This document shows, piece after piece, positions 48,815 through 58,017 of a DNA stretch of 64,000 bases. The notes under the pieces were generated by a model. The model ran no database searches, was not told where the DNA came from, and worked only from the letters and a program-made list of their open reading frames with translations. The stretch is taken from assembly GCF_000196115.1 (NCBI RefSeq), contig NC_005027.1, positions 4,030,001 to 4,094,000 on the forward strand, in the 5' to 3' direction. The position numbers and the translations under genes were made by a program. The first letter of the stretch is position 1, and the number at the start of each line of letters is the position of its first letter. The DNA is from Rhodopirellula baltica SH 1. GTDB lineage: Bacteria > Planctomycetota > Planctomycetia > Pirellulales > Pirellulaceae.

Positions 48815-49981
48815 TCAAGACGCGGCGGGTGGCCGTTTGTAGAACGGCAGTTTCGTTGGCAAAGCATCCGTTGTCTTGCCACGAATATCAATTTGAAAAC
48901 TCGGATCTTTCGCATGCTTGGCATCGATCGTCGCCATCGCGATGGGAACACCCAACGTGGGTGACGGACCGCCACTGGTGACCTGCCCAATCTTTGCTCC
49001 ATCCGCGTTCAGAACGTCGCAGCCTTCTCGCGCGGGACGTTTTCCTGTCGGAAGCAATCCGATTCGGCATCGCGTCGGGCCTTGCTCCGCAACCGCTCGC
49101 AACGCATCTTCACCGATGAAGTGACGGTCTTTCAAGTTGCAGCCAAACTTCAATCCGGCGGTGATTGGATCAATCGTTTCATCCAGTTCATGCCCGTAAA
49201 GTGGCATCCCGGCTTCCATTCGCAGTGTGTCGCGAGCACCCAAACCGGCAGGAACAAACCCCGCTTCGCGACCAGCGAGCAAAACGTTCTCCCAAACCCG
49301 GTGAGCTTCTTCGGCTCGAACGATCAATTCCAGCCCATCTTCGCCGGTGTATCCCGTGCGGCTAACGATGACGGGTTTCTTGAATTGGTCGGTGATAAAC
49401 GCGTTGTAGTTTTTCAACCGCGATGGATCGATCGAGAAAAGCTTCTTGCAAACTTCAATCGCCATCGGTCCTTGGATCGCAATCATCGCCGTCAATTCGG
49501 TGCGATCCGACATGGTGACGGTCGGAAAATCGGCCAAGTGAGGCTCAAACCATTTCAGAATCTTTTCACGGTTGGATGCGTTGACCACCAACAGGTGAAA
49601 GCGTCGTTCCGAAGGCGTTTGCAAAAACGAAACCAGCACGTCATCCAAGACGCCGCCTTCCGCGTTGCAGACCATTCCATAGCGGACTTGGCCAGGCACC
49701 ATGTCGGTCACACGACGCGTCAAAACGTGGTCGAGAAATTCGGCCGCGTGATCGCCATCGAACCGCAATCGGCCCATGTGCGAAACGTCAAACAAAGCGG
49801 CCTTGGTGCGACATGCCTGGTGTTCCGCGACGATGCCTTCGTACTGGATCGGCATCTCGTAACCGGCGAAGGGAACCATTTTGGCCCCGGCCTGGCGATG
49901 CCAAGCGTCCAACGGTGTTTGCAGAAAGTCCGCCGGGGAAGATGGATTTCCCACAGGATCGTTGGTGGATGAAGTTGTCAT
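48815..49981 (-). CDS. gcvT: Aminomethyltransferase, glycine cleavage T protein
   Basis: T-protein, 388 residues, transfers the methylene group to tetrahydrofolate, releasing ammonia. LFDVSHMGRLRF, TGYTGEDGLEL and GLGARDTLRMEAGMPLYGHE match the family, and the C-terminal barrel is complete. It is first gene of the operon gcvT-gcvH-gcvPA-gcvPB-ligase. I looked for a glycine riboswitch in the leader and could not recognise one; the leader contains a 7-bp inverted repeat at 50083-50118. Confidence 0.97.
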   Translation of the reverse strand: MTTSSTNDPVGNPSSPADFLQTPLDAWHRQAGAKMVPFAGYEMPIQYEGIVAEHQACRTKAALFDVSHMGRLRFDGDHAAEFLDHVLTRRVTDMVPGQVRYGMVCNAEGGVLDDVLVSFLQTPSERRFHLLVVNASNREKILKWFEPHLADFPTVTMSDRTELTAMIAIQGPMAIEVCKKLFSIDPSRLKNYNAFITDQFKKPVIVSRTGYTGEDGLELIVRAEEAHRVWENVLLAGREAGFVPAGLGARDTLRMEAGMPLYGHELDETIDPITAGLKFGCNLKDRHFIGEDALRAVAEQGPTRCRIGLLPTGKRPAREGCDVLNADGAKIGQVTSGGPSPTLGVPIAMATIDAKHAKDPSFQIDIRGKTTDALPTKLPFYKRPPAAS

Positions 49982-50082
49982 AAAAAACGCTCGACAACGC
50001 AGGCAAAAACGAACCTCATCGGCTGGGATCCCCTACCAACCGGCACAACACCAGCCAACGGGAACCCTGGACAAGGACGAAA

Positions 50083-50118
50083 CACTCGGATGAAAAAGAT
50101 CAATGTTGGTGCCGAGTG
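50083..50118. other. Inverted repeat in the gcvT leader
   Basis: CACTCGG at 50083-50089 and CCGAGTG at 50112-50118 are perfectly complementary across 22 bp, about 100 bp upstream of the gcvT start. It may be an operator or a leader hairpin; neither is established. Confidence 0.4.
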
Positions 50119-50128
50119 TAAACAACAA

Positions 50129-50160
50129 AAGCCGGACCTGGCACCCGCCCGATCCGGCTT
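50129..50160 (-). terminator. Intrinsic terminator after the M16 peptidase gene
   Basis: Read on the minus strand, AAGCCGGA and TCCGGCTT form a perfect 8-bp stem with a 16-nt loop, followed by TTGTTGTTT. It lies 44 bp after the peptidase stop at 50204 and before the gcv leader, as expected for a terminator separating the two units. Confidence 0.75.
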
Positions 50161-50203
50161 CGCTGCATTTTTATGAATCGACCGCAGCCGAACTGCGATC
50201 AGA

Positions 50204-53032
50204 TCACTCTGCTGGCTGCTCGACCGCCGCAAAGTCACCCGCGATGGCCATCACCAAGCCATCGAGATCCACGTATTTTTTCAGCGCCGCGTTGACCGAA
50301 TCAACCGTCGCCGCCTGAATCTGCTCTTCATGCTCCGCCACAAAGGCCATCGTTCGATCGTTGAAGACCGATTTGACCAGCATGCTAGCTAGCCTCGAAT
50401 CACCCGTTCGGCCAATCCGTTCGGCTTGCAAATACGCGCCCTTGGCCTGCTCCAACTCTTCCTCGGTGACGCCGTCTTCGAGCACCCGAACAACCTCTTC
50501 GCGAATCACGCGAAGCAGTTTGTCTTTGTTGGCCGGGTTCGTGATCGCGTACAGCGTGAAGCTGACCTTCTCATCCTCGGCAAAGTTCGCCGCGGTTAAA
50601 CCGCTGCGAACACCGTAGGACAAACCTTCTTGCTGACGAACGCGGTTGGCCAATCGGCTGCTCAGTGATCCGCCACCCAAAATGAAGTTGCCCAGCACCA
50701 ACGACGCGTACTCGGGATCCGAATCCGCTAACTTGTATTGTTGGCCGCTGTACAACAACGCGTTGGATTTGTCAGGCGTCTCGATCGTCACGACTGCGCC
50801 GGGAATGTCAGGCTGAGCCGGCGTCACAATTCGTTCGAACGGCTGCTTCGCTTCCCAACCTTCCACGATCGACCGGAACTTCTCAAGCGTTGGCTCAACA
50901 TCAAAGTTACCAACGATCGCCAACTCACCGGCTTGGTTGCCCAAGTACTCCGCGTGCAGCTGGCGGATCTGTTCGATGGTCGTCTCTTCGTACATGGCGA
51001 TTTCTTCTTCGATCGTCATGACGTATCGGATGTCATCCTTGTCGTACGGCGAGAGCATCTGCTGCACTTTGCGAGGTGCGAGAGAATTCGGTTCAGTCTT
51101 GTTCTTTTCCAATCCGGTAATGACTTGGCGACGCATGACTTCGAGCTCCGATGGCTCAAAGCGAGGCGAGCGGAAAATCTTTCCAATCAAGTCAATGACT
51201 TCGGGCAAGAACTCTTCTTTGGTTTGAACCTGAACCTGCAACACGCCTTTCAAGGTGTAGATCTGGACTTCGGCACGCAACCGAGTCCATTCGTCCTGCA
51301 GTTGTTGGTAGTCAAGATCTTCGGTCCCGCGAGCCATCATCATTCCCAACAACTCGACCGCGCCGAGTTTGTCTTTGAGTGATTCAGCCGTTCCGAAACG
51401 GAGCGTCATCAACACCGAGACTGAATCACCGCGAGTCTTTTTGGGCAGCACGGCGTATTCGATCCCCCCGGCGAGGCTGCCACGTTGAACGCGTTCTTCA
51501 ATCGCTTCCGGATTGGGATCGAAACGCTCCCCGGCGGCGGCAGCTGCCCGGCCTTTGTAATCTTTCAGCAACGCTGCCAAATCCGGGGACTCGGGAATGC
51601 TAACGCGATCCGATTCCTCCGATGGCATGAACAAACCAACGGTTCGGTTGTTTCGTTTCAGATAGCGGTCGGCAACGTCCCGAACTTGCTCGACGGTCAA
51701 AGCTTCGACCGCGTCGCGGTACAAGAAATACAGACGCCAATCGCCTTGTGCGGCCCAGTCGCTGAGCGACACGGCAATTTTGTCCGTGTTGGCTGATTCC
51801 AATTCACGAGCCTTCAGCATCTGTTGCTTGGCTCGTTCCACCTCTTGTTCGGTGATCGGGTTCTTCGCCCAATCGTTTTCCATCAAGTCGATCAGCTTGG
51901 CACGGGCCTGCTCAATGGATTGCTCCTTGGGCACTTCTGCCATCGTCATCAACAACCCTGGTTCACGAAAACCGAACGCCATCGCGAAAACGTTGCTGGC
52001 GATTTCCGTTTCGACCATTTCTTTGTAGAGACGACCACTCGGCTCATCGCCCAACACGTTTGTGAGAGCTTTGACCGCGGCGTAATCAGGGTGACTGCCC
52101 GCAGGAATGTGGTAGGCGGCACCGACGACTTGCACGTCGCCGACCCGACGCAACACAACCGTCCGCTCTCCGTCCTTGGGAGGCTCGACGGTGTAAGTTT
52201 CATCGATTGGAGTGCTAGGAACCGGCAGGCTGCCAAACGCATCATTGACGGCTTTGAGTGCGTGATCGACGTCGAAGTTGCCGGCGATGATGACCATCAC
52301 GTTATCGGGACGATAATACTTCCGATAAAACTGGCGCAGTTTGACAACCGGCACCCGTTCAATGTCGCTGCGGTTGCCGATCGTCGATTTGCCGTAGTTG
52401 TGCCAATCAAATGCGGCTGATTCGATCCGCTGCATCAAGACTCGCATCGGTGAGTTCTCGCCGCGTTCGAATTCGTTGCGAACAACGGTCATTTCGCTTT
52501 CGAGATCTTCGCCCTTGATGTTGCTGTTGAGCAACCGATCGGCTTCCAAGTTCAATGCGAACTCGAGATTCTCTTCGCTGGCCGGAAGTGTTTCGTAATA
52601 GTTCGTCCGATCCATCCAAGTTGTGCCGTTGAACCGCGCTCCCCGATCCTGCAACACTTTGGGGACCTCCGGGTGCGTGGGAGTGCCCTTGAACAACATG
52701 TGCTCGAGAAGGTGCGCCATCCCGGCTTCACCGTAACCTTCATGACGCGAGCCAACGAACACGGTCATGTTGACCGTCACAACCTCTTTGCTCTCATCGG
52801 GAAAGAGCAAAACCTTCACGTCGTTGGGCAGCACATACTCGCTGATCCCCTCGACTTCGCGGAGTTTCAATGGCACGGACGAATCCTTTTTTGCCGCGTC
52901 GTCGGCGGAACAGAGGGTTGGAATCAAACAGAGAGCAGCGACCAGACTGCTCAGCAGGAAAGCGGACGTTCTGCGTCCGCAGCGGCATCGAACCGCCGCC
53001 ACATCCAGTTGTGAAAGCATTGCGAAATTCAT
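50204..53032 (-). CDS. M16-family zinc peptidase with two copies of the M16 unit
   Basis: A 942-residue protein from the ATG at 53032, with an export signal (AFLLSSLVAALCLIPTLCSAD). The first M16 unit has the zinc site HLLEH at residues 107-111. The second half has the inactive-type unit, lacking HxxEH, with GGGSLSSRLANRVRQQEG and the SYGVRSG stretch. This active-plus-inactive layout is that of pitrilysin or PqqL-like clam-shell peptidases. It is probably periplasmic. The gene stands alone and ends at an intrinsic terminator. Its substrate is unknown. Confidence 0.93.
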   Translation of the reverse strand: MNFAMLSQLDVAAVRCRCGRRTSAFLLSSLVAALCLIPTLCSADDAAKKDSSVPLKLREVEGISEYVLPNDVKVLLFPDESKEVVTVNMTVFVGSRHEGYGEAGMAHLLEHMLFKGTPTHPEVPKVLQDRGARFNGTTWMDRTNYYETLPASEENLEFALNLEADRLLNSNIKGEDLESEMTVVRNEFERGENSPMRVLMQRIESAAFDWHNYGKSTIGNRSDIERVPVVKLRQFYRKYYRPDNVMVIIAGNFDVDHALKAVNDAFGSLPVPSTPIDETYTVEPPKDGERTVVLRRVGDVQVVGAAYHIPAGSHPDYAAVKALTNVLGDEPSGRLYKEMVETEIASNVFAMAFGFREPGLLMTMAEVPKEQSIEQARAKLIDLMENDWAKNPITEQEVERAKQQMLKARELESANTDKIAVSLSDWAAQGDWRLYFLYRDAVEALTVEQVRDVADRYLKRNNRTVGLFMPSEESDRVSIPESPDLAALLKDYKGRAAAAAGERFDPNPEAIEERVQRGSLAGGIEYAVLPKKTRGDSVSVLMTLRFGTAESLKDKLGAVELLGMMMARGTEDLDYQQLQDEWTRLRAEVQIYTLKGVLQVQVQTKEEFLPEVIDLIGKIFRSPRFEPSELEVMRRQVITGLEKNKTEPNSLAPRKVQQMLSPYDKDDIRYVMTIEEEIAMYEETTIEQIRQLHAEYLGNQAGELAIVGNFDVEPTLEKFRSIVEGWEAKQPFERIVTPAQPDIPGAVVTIETPDKSNALLYSGQQYKLADSDPEYASLVLGNFILGGGSLSSRLANRVRQQEGLSYGVRSGLTAANFAEDEKVSFTLYAITNPANKDKLLRVIREEVVRVLEDGVTEEELEQAKGAYLQAERIGRTGDSRLASMLVKSVFNDRTMAFVAEHEEQIQAATVDSVNAALKKYVDLDGLVMAIAGDFAAVEQPAE

Positions 53033-53274
53033 CCGATCGTCTCGTTGGAGTGATGTGTGAGCTGAGGGACGCCCGAATTGTAACGACGAGTCGACAAGTG
53101 TGTCCCCCCGGGGTCGCCGCGATCGGCAGCAAACTTCACACTGTGTGTTTCCAGGAGCGATCAAAGGATGAGCGATCGGTACCATTTGCGAGAGGCCCCG
53201 ACGGGCCGTTCTATCAAGGGATACCGACTCCTTCTTTCCCGCTCATTGCCAAAGGCTTTTTTCGGGCAGACCCC

Positions 53275-53712
53275 ATGAGCGATTCAGATTCCGATCCAAA
53301 ACCAACGCGAAATTTGTATCCCAACGAACTCGCTGAGCAAAACCACAGCCGCGAACCGCGAGAAGACCTGCCGTGGCACGTCGCGTTCGATTTGAGCGAA
53401 ACTGACCCAGGACTCGCCGAACGCTTGGCTGCCAATCCCGACACTGAATCGTATGTACGCGAAGCCTTGGTTGGCGATCGAATTCTCGCCGTGATTTTTC
53501 ATGCAGGCCAATGGTATGCCATGGACGGAATCTGCACTCACCAGGGCGGACCGCTCGCCGAAGGCCATGTGGCCGATGGATGCGTGACATGCCCTTGGCA
53601 CGGATGGCAATATGAACTGGAAACTGGAACGCAAACAACCAGCCGCCAACCCCTTCAAGCGGTCTTCCCAATCCGACAAAACGGCACGGCGATCGAAGTC
53701 CAACTGCCCTGA
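53275..53712 (+). CDS. Rieske [2Fe-2S] ferredoxin-like protein
   Basis: A 145-residue protein with one Rieske domain. The cluster ligands are Cys87 and His89 in CTHQGG, and Cys106 and His109 in CPWHGW. No membrane helix is present, so it is a soluble ferredoxin of the NirD or dioxygenase-component type. The ATG at 53275 was chosen; the frame continues upstream to 52870 over the peptidase gene on the other strand, without family likeness. The 75-residue N-terminal region is charged and unusual. The partner enzyme is not obvious. Confidence 0.92.
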   Translation: MSDSDSDPKPTRNLYPNELAEQNHSREPREDLPWHVAFDLSETDPGLAERLAANPDTESYVREALVGDRILAVIFHAGQWYAMDGICTHQGGPLAEGHVADGCVTCPWHGWQYELETGTQTTSRQPLQAVFPIRQNGTAIEVQLP

Positions 53713-54058
53713 ACTTTACCCGCCCAAATTCGCGGTTCGCGGCACTCAGGCAACATCGCCCGCAGTTGTGTCTCGTCTGACGTAGCATCATGCGAGTCGA
53801 AAAATCGGCATGTCGCAAAAGTTTCCGTCCCGGAGGATTGGCCACCTCGGACGAATCGATGACGGCTTGAACGGGTGAATTTTCCCAGTCGGATGCCTGC
53901 TCCAGTTGGCCATTCCGAATCGACCAGCCCCATCAAAGAGCAAAATTTCACACAAAAGTGTTGACTCGCGGACACATACCTGCATTATACAGATACTGGC
54001 GAAGCAAATGATTCCACTCTCCACTCCGCTTCCTTGCTACACGCACACGACAAATGTC
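53713..54058. other. Intergenic region, 346 bp
   Basis: Between the Rieske gene and the DoxX-like gene. It carries the promoter and palindrome of the MarR operon at its end (53961-53992). The rest holds no feature I can name. Confidence 0.5.
53961..53992 (+). promoter_or_regulatory. Promoter and candidate MarR operator
   Basis: A TTGACT -35 box at 53961-53966 lies 17-19 bp upstream of a -10-like region in ATTATACA (53984-53991). Over the -10 sits an imperfect 13-bp palindrome CTGCATTATACAG (53980-53992), one mismatched pair. It is upstream of the DoxX-MarR-MBL operon, so autoregulation by MarR is a good guess. Confidence 0.55.
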
Positions 54059-54535
54059 ATGACCGCAGAAAAACGGAACATCCGATTGCCGCGAGTTGCC
54101 ATGGTCACCCGGATCCTTTTCGCATCATTCCTGTTTGGAACGGGAATCATGACGATGGGCTTTGCCATCAATGGCTATCCCGTCGGTGACACGCCCGATG
54201 ACGTGGGACGATTCATGATCGCACTGGAGCAAACTGGTTATCTGATCTTCTGGGTTGGCTTTTTCAAAACCGTTGCTGGCGGTCTGATGTTTTTCCCTCG
54301 GACAGCGCCGCTGGCCGTTCTGATGTCGCTGCCGTATGTCGTCAACATTCTGCTTTACGTGACATTCTTTGCCCATCAATACCTCGTGATTGGGCTTCCT
54401 GATTTTGCAGCCTGCGCATTGTTGATTCACTGCTACTTCGATTGGTACCGGCCGATTTTGGCGAGCCCTACGGAACAGCCTGGACCAATGAGCACTTCAA
54501 CCTCAACGCCTTCGGGAGGCGATCATGCATTTTGA
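54059..54535 (+). CDS. DoxX-like membrane protein
   Basis: A 158-residue protein with four membrane helices (about residues 12-30, 53-75, 77-95 and 99-120), in the DoxX-like pattern. Two in-frame ATGs are possible, at 54008 and 54059. The later leaves a leader of about 60 nt from the predicted promoter and is preferred. DoxX-type proteins are often found with MarR or oxidative stress genes. The gene overlaps the following marR start by 11 bp, so they are co-translated. Confidence 0.75.
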   Translation: MTAEKRNIRLPRVAMVTRILFASFLFGTGIMTMGFAINGYPVGDTPDDVGRFMIALEQTGYLIFWVGFFKTVAGGLMFFPRTAPLAVLMSLPYVVNILLYVTFFAHQYLVIGLPDFAACALLIHCYFDWYRPILASPTEQPGPMSTSTSTPSGGDHAF

Positions 54536-54977
54536 TTCAGAGTCTTCGCCTGGATTTGTCATTGGGCGAGTCGCTTACTTGATACGCACCGGAATGGGAG
54601 CGGAACTGAAGAAAGCCCGCTGGCCTTTTTCACCCGAGGAAACACAGACCTTGATCACGCTGTCCGATGCCGGCCAGCCTCTGAGCATGAACGAACTGGC
54701 ATCGCGAATGATCCGTGATGCGACGACTGTGAAACGACAGTTGGATCGACTTGTCGAACATCAGTTCGTAGAGCGAAACGCCTCGAGCGAGGATGCTCGG
54801 ATCGTGATGATCGGCTTGACCCGCCGAGGCGAGCAACGATTGCAGAAGGTCCTCCCGCTATTGGATGACCTGCGGAAGATCGCTTTGAAAGGAATTTCAA
54901 AGAAGGAACTGGATGCAGCACAAAACGTTCTGCATCACATGCAGAAAAACCTCAAGACCCATCTCACAAAGGATTAA
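54525..54977 (+). CDS. MarR-family transcriptional regulator
   Basis: A 150-residue winged-helix regulator. The DNA-binding helix is in LSMNELASRMIRDATTVKRQ (about residues 51-70), followed by the wing with ERNASSEDARIVMIGLT. Family members repress their own operon and release on binding small aromatics or oxidants. The gene overlaps the DoxX-like gene and is followed after 4 bp by the hydrolase gene. A palindrome overlaps the operon's promoter at 53980-53992. Confidence 0.95.
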   Translation: MHFDSESSPGFVIGRVAYLIRTGMGAELKKARWPFSPEETQTLITLSDAGQPLSMNELASRMIRDATTVKRQLDRLVEHQFVERNASSEDARIVMIGLTRRGEQRLQKVLPLLDDLRKIALKGISKKELDAAQNVLHHMQKNLKTHLTKD

Positions 54978-54981
54978 TCTC

Positions 54982-56382
54982 GTGAACAGAACTCACTTTC
55001 GAATCCGTTTTGGCAGAAGCTTGCGAACGACGATCTTACTTGGCTTCTTTGTGTTAGCTGCGGGCGTTGCCAATGGACAAACTCAGGTCGCCCCCGAAAC
55101 CGCACTGAGGATGCTGAACGCTCAGCAACAGCAGTTCGAGAAGGGCGTGGTCAAAGTCGCCGACAATGTCTTCACTGCGGTTGGTTTTCACGGCGCAAAC
55201 ACATCCATGATCGTTGGTACCGACGGGGTCATCATCGTCGACACTCTTTTCGGCCCCTCCAGTGCGTCCAAAGCCGCGGCAGCCTTTCGGCAATACAGTG
55301 ACAAACCGGTCAAAGCGATCATCTATACCCACAGCCACGGCGATCACATCGGCGGAGCGAGTGCTTTTGTCGGCGATGAGAAACCGGATGTCTACGCGAC
55401 GGAAACGTTTGGTTCCGCCGAAGGCGTCAACAAAGCGGTTGATCCGGTGAAAGCGAAACGAAACGTACGCCAGTTTGGCCGCAATCTTCCGCCTTCAGAG
55501 AGCACCAACCGCGGTGTCGCTCCAGCCAATACCGAAGACGGCGACCGTGGCAAAGGATTCCTTCCACCGACGATCACCGTTCCTAGCGATGGACTCAAAA
55601 CAACGATCGCGGGCGTGGAAATTGAATTCCACAACGGACCAGGCGAAACCGGGGATGCCATGTTCATCTGGCTCCCGAAAGAAAAGGTGTTGCTGGCGGG
55701 CGACAACTTCTACAGTTCCTTTCCCAACCTGTACGCAATTCGCGGCACGGCCTATCGCGATGTGCTGAACTGGTCAGAGAGTGTTGCCAAGATGGCGACT
55801 TTCAAACCACATGTTGTGATCCCTGGCCATACCATGCCGATTCAAGGTCAGGATGCCGCCACCACTGCACTGGCCGATTACAGCGAAGCAATCCGTAGTG
55901 TTTATGACCAAACTGTCCGTGGCATCAACGCCGGCAAAGGTCCGGATCAACTGGCACATGAAGTCAAGCTTCCCGCACACCTGAAAGACAAGCCGTACCT
56001 GCTTCAGTTCTATGGTTCGGTGCCGCATGCGGTACGAGCGATCTATGCTGGGCTGCTGGGTTGGTACGACGGCAACCCAACGACATTGAATCCGTTGGAA
56101 CCCAAACTCAAGGCGAAGAAAATGGCAGATCTGGCGGGCGGCACACAGAAGCTGACCGAACAGATGGAATCCGCTTTGGCGAAAGAAGAATTCCAGTGGG
56201 CTTTGGAACTTTCCGACCATGTGAAATGGCTGGAAGATGCCGACGTCAAACTTGCCCGCAAGGTCAAGATCACAGCTCTCCGGGCCCTCGCCGCGAGAGA
56301 GTACAACGCGCCCAATCGCAATTACTACCTCAGCTACGCCAACGAACTCGAATCGGGGCAGTTGAGCGAAGTGTGGTTTTAG
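54982..56382 (+). CDS. Secreted metallo-beta-lactamase-fold hydrolase, alkyl-sulfatase-like
   Basis: A 466-residue protein starting at GTG 54982, with AAAGGA 9 bp upstream, and a signal peptide (ILLGFFVLAAGVANGQ). The metal motif THSHGDHIGG is at about 115-124, followed by GETGDAMFIWLP and VVIPGHTMP. The order and the helical C-terminal dimer region resemble SdsA1-type alkyl sulfatases, but the protein lacks the final SCP2-like domain. It may act on a sulfate or phosphate ester or a lactone. It is last in the MarR operon, which may sense its substrate. Confidence 0.88.
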   Translation: MNRTHFRIRFGRSLRTTILLGFFVLAAGVANGQTQVAPETALRMLNAQQQQFEKGVVKVADNVFTAVGFHGANTSMIVGTDGVIIVDTLFGPSSASKAAAAFRQYSDKPVKAIIYTHSHGDHIGGASAFVGDEKPDVYATETFGSAEGVNKAVDPVKAKRNVRQFGRNLPPSESTNRGVAPANTEDGDRGKGFLPPTITVPSDGLKTTIAGVEIEFHNGPGETGDAMFIWLPKEKVLLAGDNFYSSFPNLYAIRGTAYRDVLNWSESVAKMATFKPHVVIPGHTMPIQGQDAATTALADYSEAIRSVYDQTVRGINAGKGPDQLAHEVKLPAHLKDKPYLLQFYGSVPHAVRAIYAGLLGWYDGNPTTLNPLEPKLKAKKMADLAGGTQKLTEQMESALAKEEFQWALELSDHVKWLEDADVKLARKVKITALRALAAREYNAPNRNYYLSYANELESGQLSEVWF

Positions 56383-56425
56383 GGTTGCTGAGACGCGTTG
56401 GTCTGCAGCATGGGCCAAGGTTCAT

Positions 56426-56445
56426 CTCGGTGGGGGACCACCGAG
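56426..56445. terminator. Hairpin between converging genes
   Basis: CTCGGTGG and CCACCGAG form a perfect 8-bp stem with a GGGA loop, 44 bp after the hydrolase stop. It lacks a T-run. A second, T-tailed hairpin follows (56455-56494), so this one may assist it. Confidence 0.5.
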
Positions 56446-56454
56446 CGACAAGTG

Positions 56455-56494
56455 AAAACGACCGTTTGCCTAGGATAGGCCAGCGATCGTTTTT
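56455..56494 (+). terminator. Probable terminator overlapping the 3' end of gltX
   Basis: AAAACGACCG (56455-56464) pairs, with one mismatch, with CGATCGTTTT (56484-56493), and a T-run ends at 56495. On the plus strand this can end the MarR operon transcript. It extends into the last codons of the converging gltX gene. Confidence 0.5.
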
Positions 56495-58017
56495 TCAATT
56501 CGTGCGGTCACCTTGTCTTTTCCCAAGACCGCGAGCGTGTCGAACATGCCGAAACCGCTGGCCGCTCCCGTCGTCGCCACTCGCAATGCGTGAATGATTT
56601 GCCCGATCTTGATGCCCTCGGATTCACAGAACGACTTCACGGTCGTTTCCACGTTGGCGGCGTCAAACTCGGTTGCTGCCTTCAAAGTCTCGTTCAGCTT
56701 CGCAAGCAACTCCTTTGCACCATCGGCTTTGGCCAAACGTTTCTCGTACGCTTTTTCGTCAACGGAATAATCGTCCACGAAGCAGTAGTCAAAGTCGACG
56801 ATGTCACCGGCCATTTTCAAACGATCGCCAGCGGCTGCCAGAACAGCTTTCAACGTTTCGTCGGCATCGCCATCGGCAACAAAGCCTGCGGCAACTGCAA
56901 ACGGACGCACCAATTCGGTTCGTTTCTCATCGGACAATTCCGCGAAGGCGTCGCCCTGGAACGATTGCAGTTTGGCCGGGTCGAATGAGGCGGGAGCTTT
57001 GTTGACGCGATCCAGAGTGAACTTCTCGATCATTTCCGCGATCGTGAACTTCTCGGTTTCGCCATCGAGCGACCACCCAAGCAACAACAAGTAATTCAGC
57101 AACGCATCGGGCAAGAATCCGATCTCGCGGTAGAAATCAACCAAGACAGGATTGAACGTGTCCGCGTCGACTTGCATGTTGCAACGCTCGGCGATCTTTT
57201 CGCCATGAGCCAGCAACACGGCGAAGTCGCGGTTCTTCTTGTACTTGTCGAGTTTGCGTTTGCTCAACTTGGCCGATCCACCAGGTTCAGCCACGTAGGG
57301 CAGGTGAGCGTAAATTGGCAATTCATACCCAAGCGACTGAGCGATGAAGACTTGGCGAGCCGTGTTGGGCAAGTGCTCCGCGGCGCGAACGACGTGGGTG
57401 ATCTTCAGTTCGTGATCATCGACGACACTGGCCAGGTGATACAGCGGGCTGCCGTCTGCACGCGCGATCACGTGGTCTTGTTCGGACGCCCATTCGACAA
57501 CGACTTCGCCGCGGATCAAATCTTGGATCACGCATTGACCTTCGCGTGGCATCTTCAGACGCACGACGCCTTGTCGACCTTCGGCTTCGAATTTGGCCGC
57601 GGTCGCTTCGTCTTCCGCCATCCAGCGTCGATCGTAGACAAACGCCTCGCCCCCTTTCTGAGCTTCTTCGCGAAGCGTTTGCAATTCTTCCGGTTTGGCA
57701 AAATCTCGATATGCATGGCCATCGGCGAGCAGCTTCTCGGCAGCGGCTCGGTACTGGTCACCTCGCTCCGATTGGAAGTAAGGGCCGTGGGGTCCGCCGA
57801 CATCGGGGCCTTCATCCCAATCCATTCCGAGCCAACGAAAACCGTCCAAGATCGGTTTCAGGGCCGCATCGACGTTTCGTCCGGCGTCCGTGTCATCGAT
57901 CCGAAGAATGAATTGCCCGCCAGCCTGTTTCGCGAGCAGCCAATTAAAAAGTGCGGTGCGGACGCCACCGATGTGCAAGTATCCGGTCGGGCTGGGGGCA
58001 AATCGCGTGCGAATCAT
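56470..58017 (-). CDS. gltX: Glutamyl-tRNA synthetase
   Basis: A class I aminoacyl-tRNA synthetase of 515 residues from the ATG at 58017. The first signature [13 protein letters not shown] (residues 6-18) has the HIGH-type motif, and the second is [10 protein letters not shown], the KMSKS-type loop. The Rossmann core has RIDDTDAGR, in place of the usual EDTD. The C-terminal anticodon-binding region is complete. Whether it also charges tRNA-Gln cannot be told from here. It stands alone. Confidence 0.96.

Noticed and set aside
52870-53274. N-terminal extension of the Rieske protein
   Set aside because: The open frame runs antisense over the 5' part of the peptidase gene and has no family likeness; the ATG at 53275 starts a normal protein.
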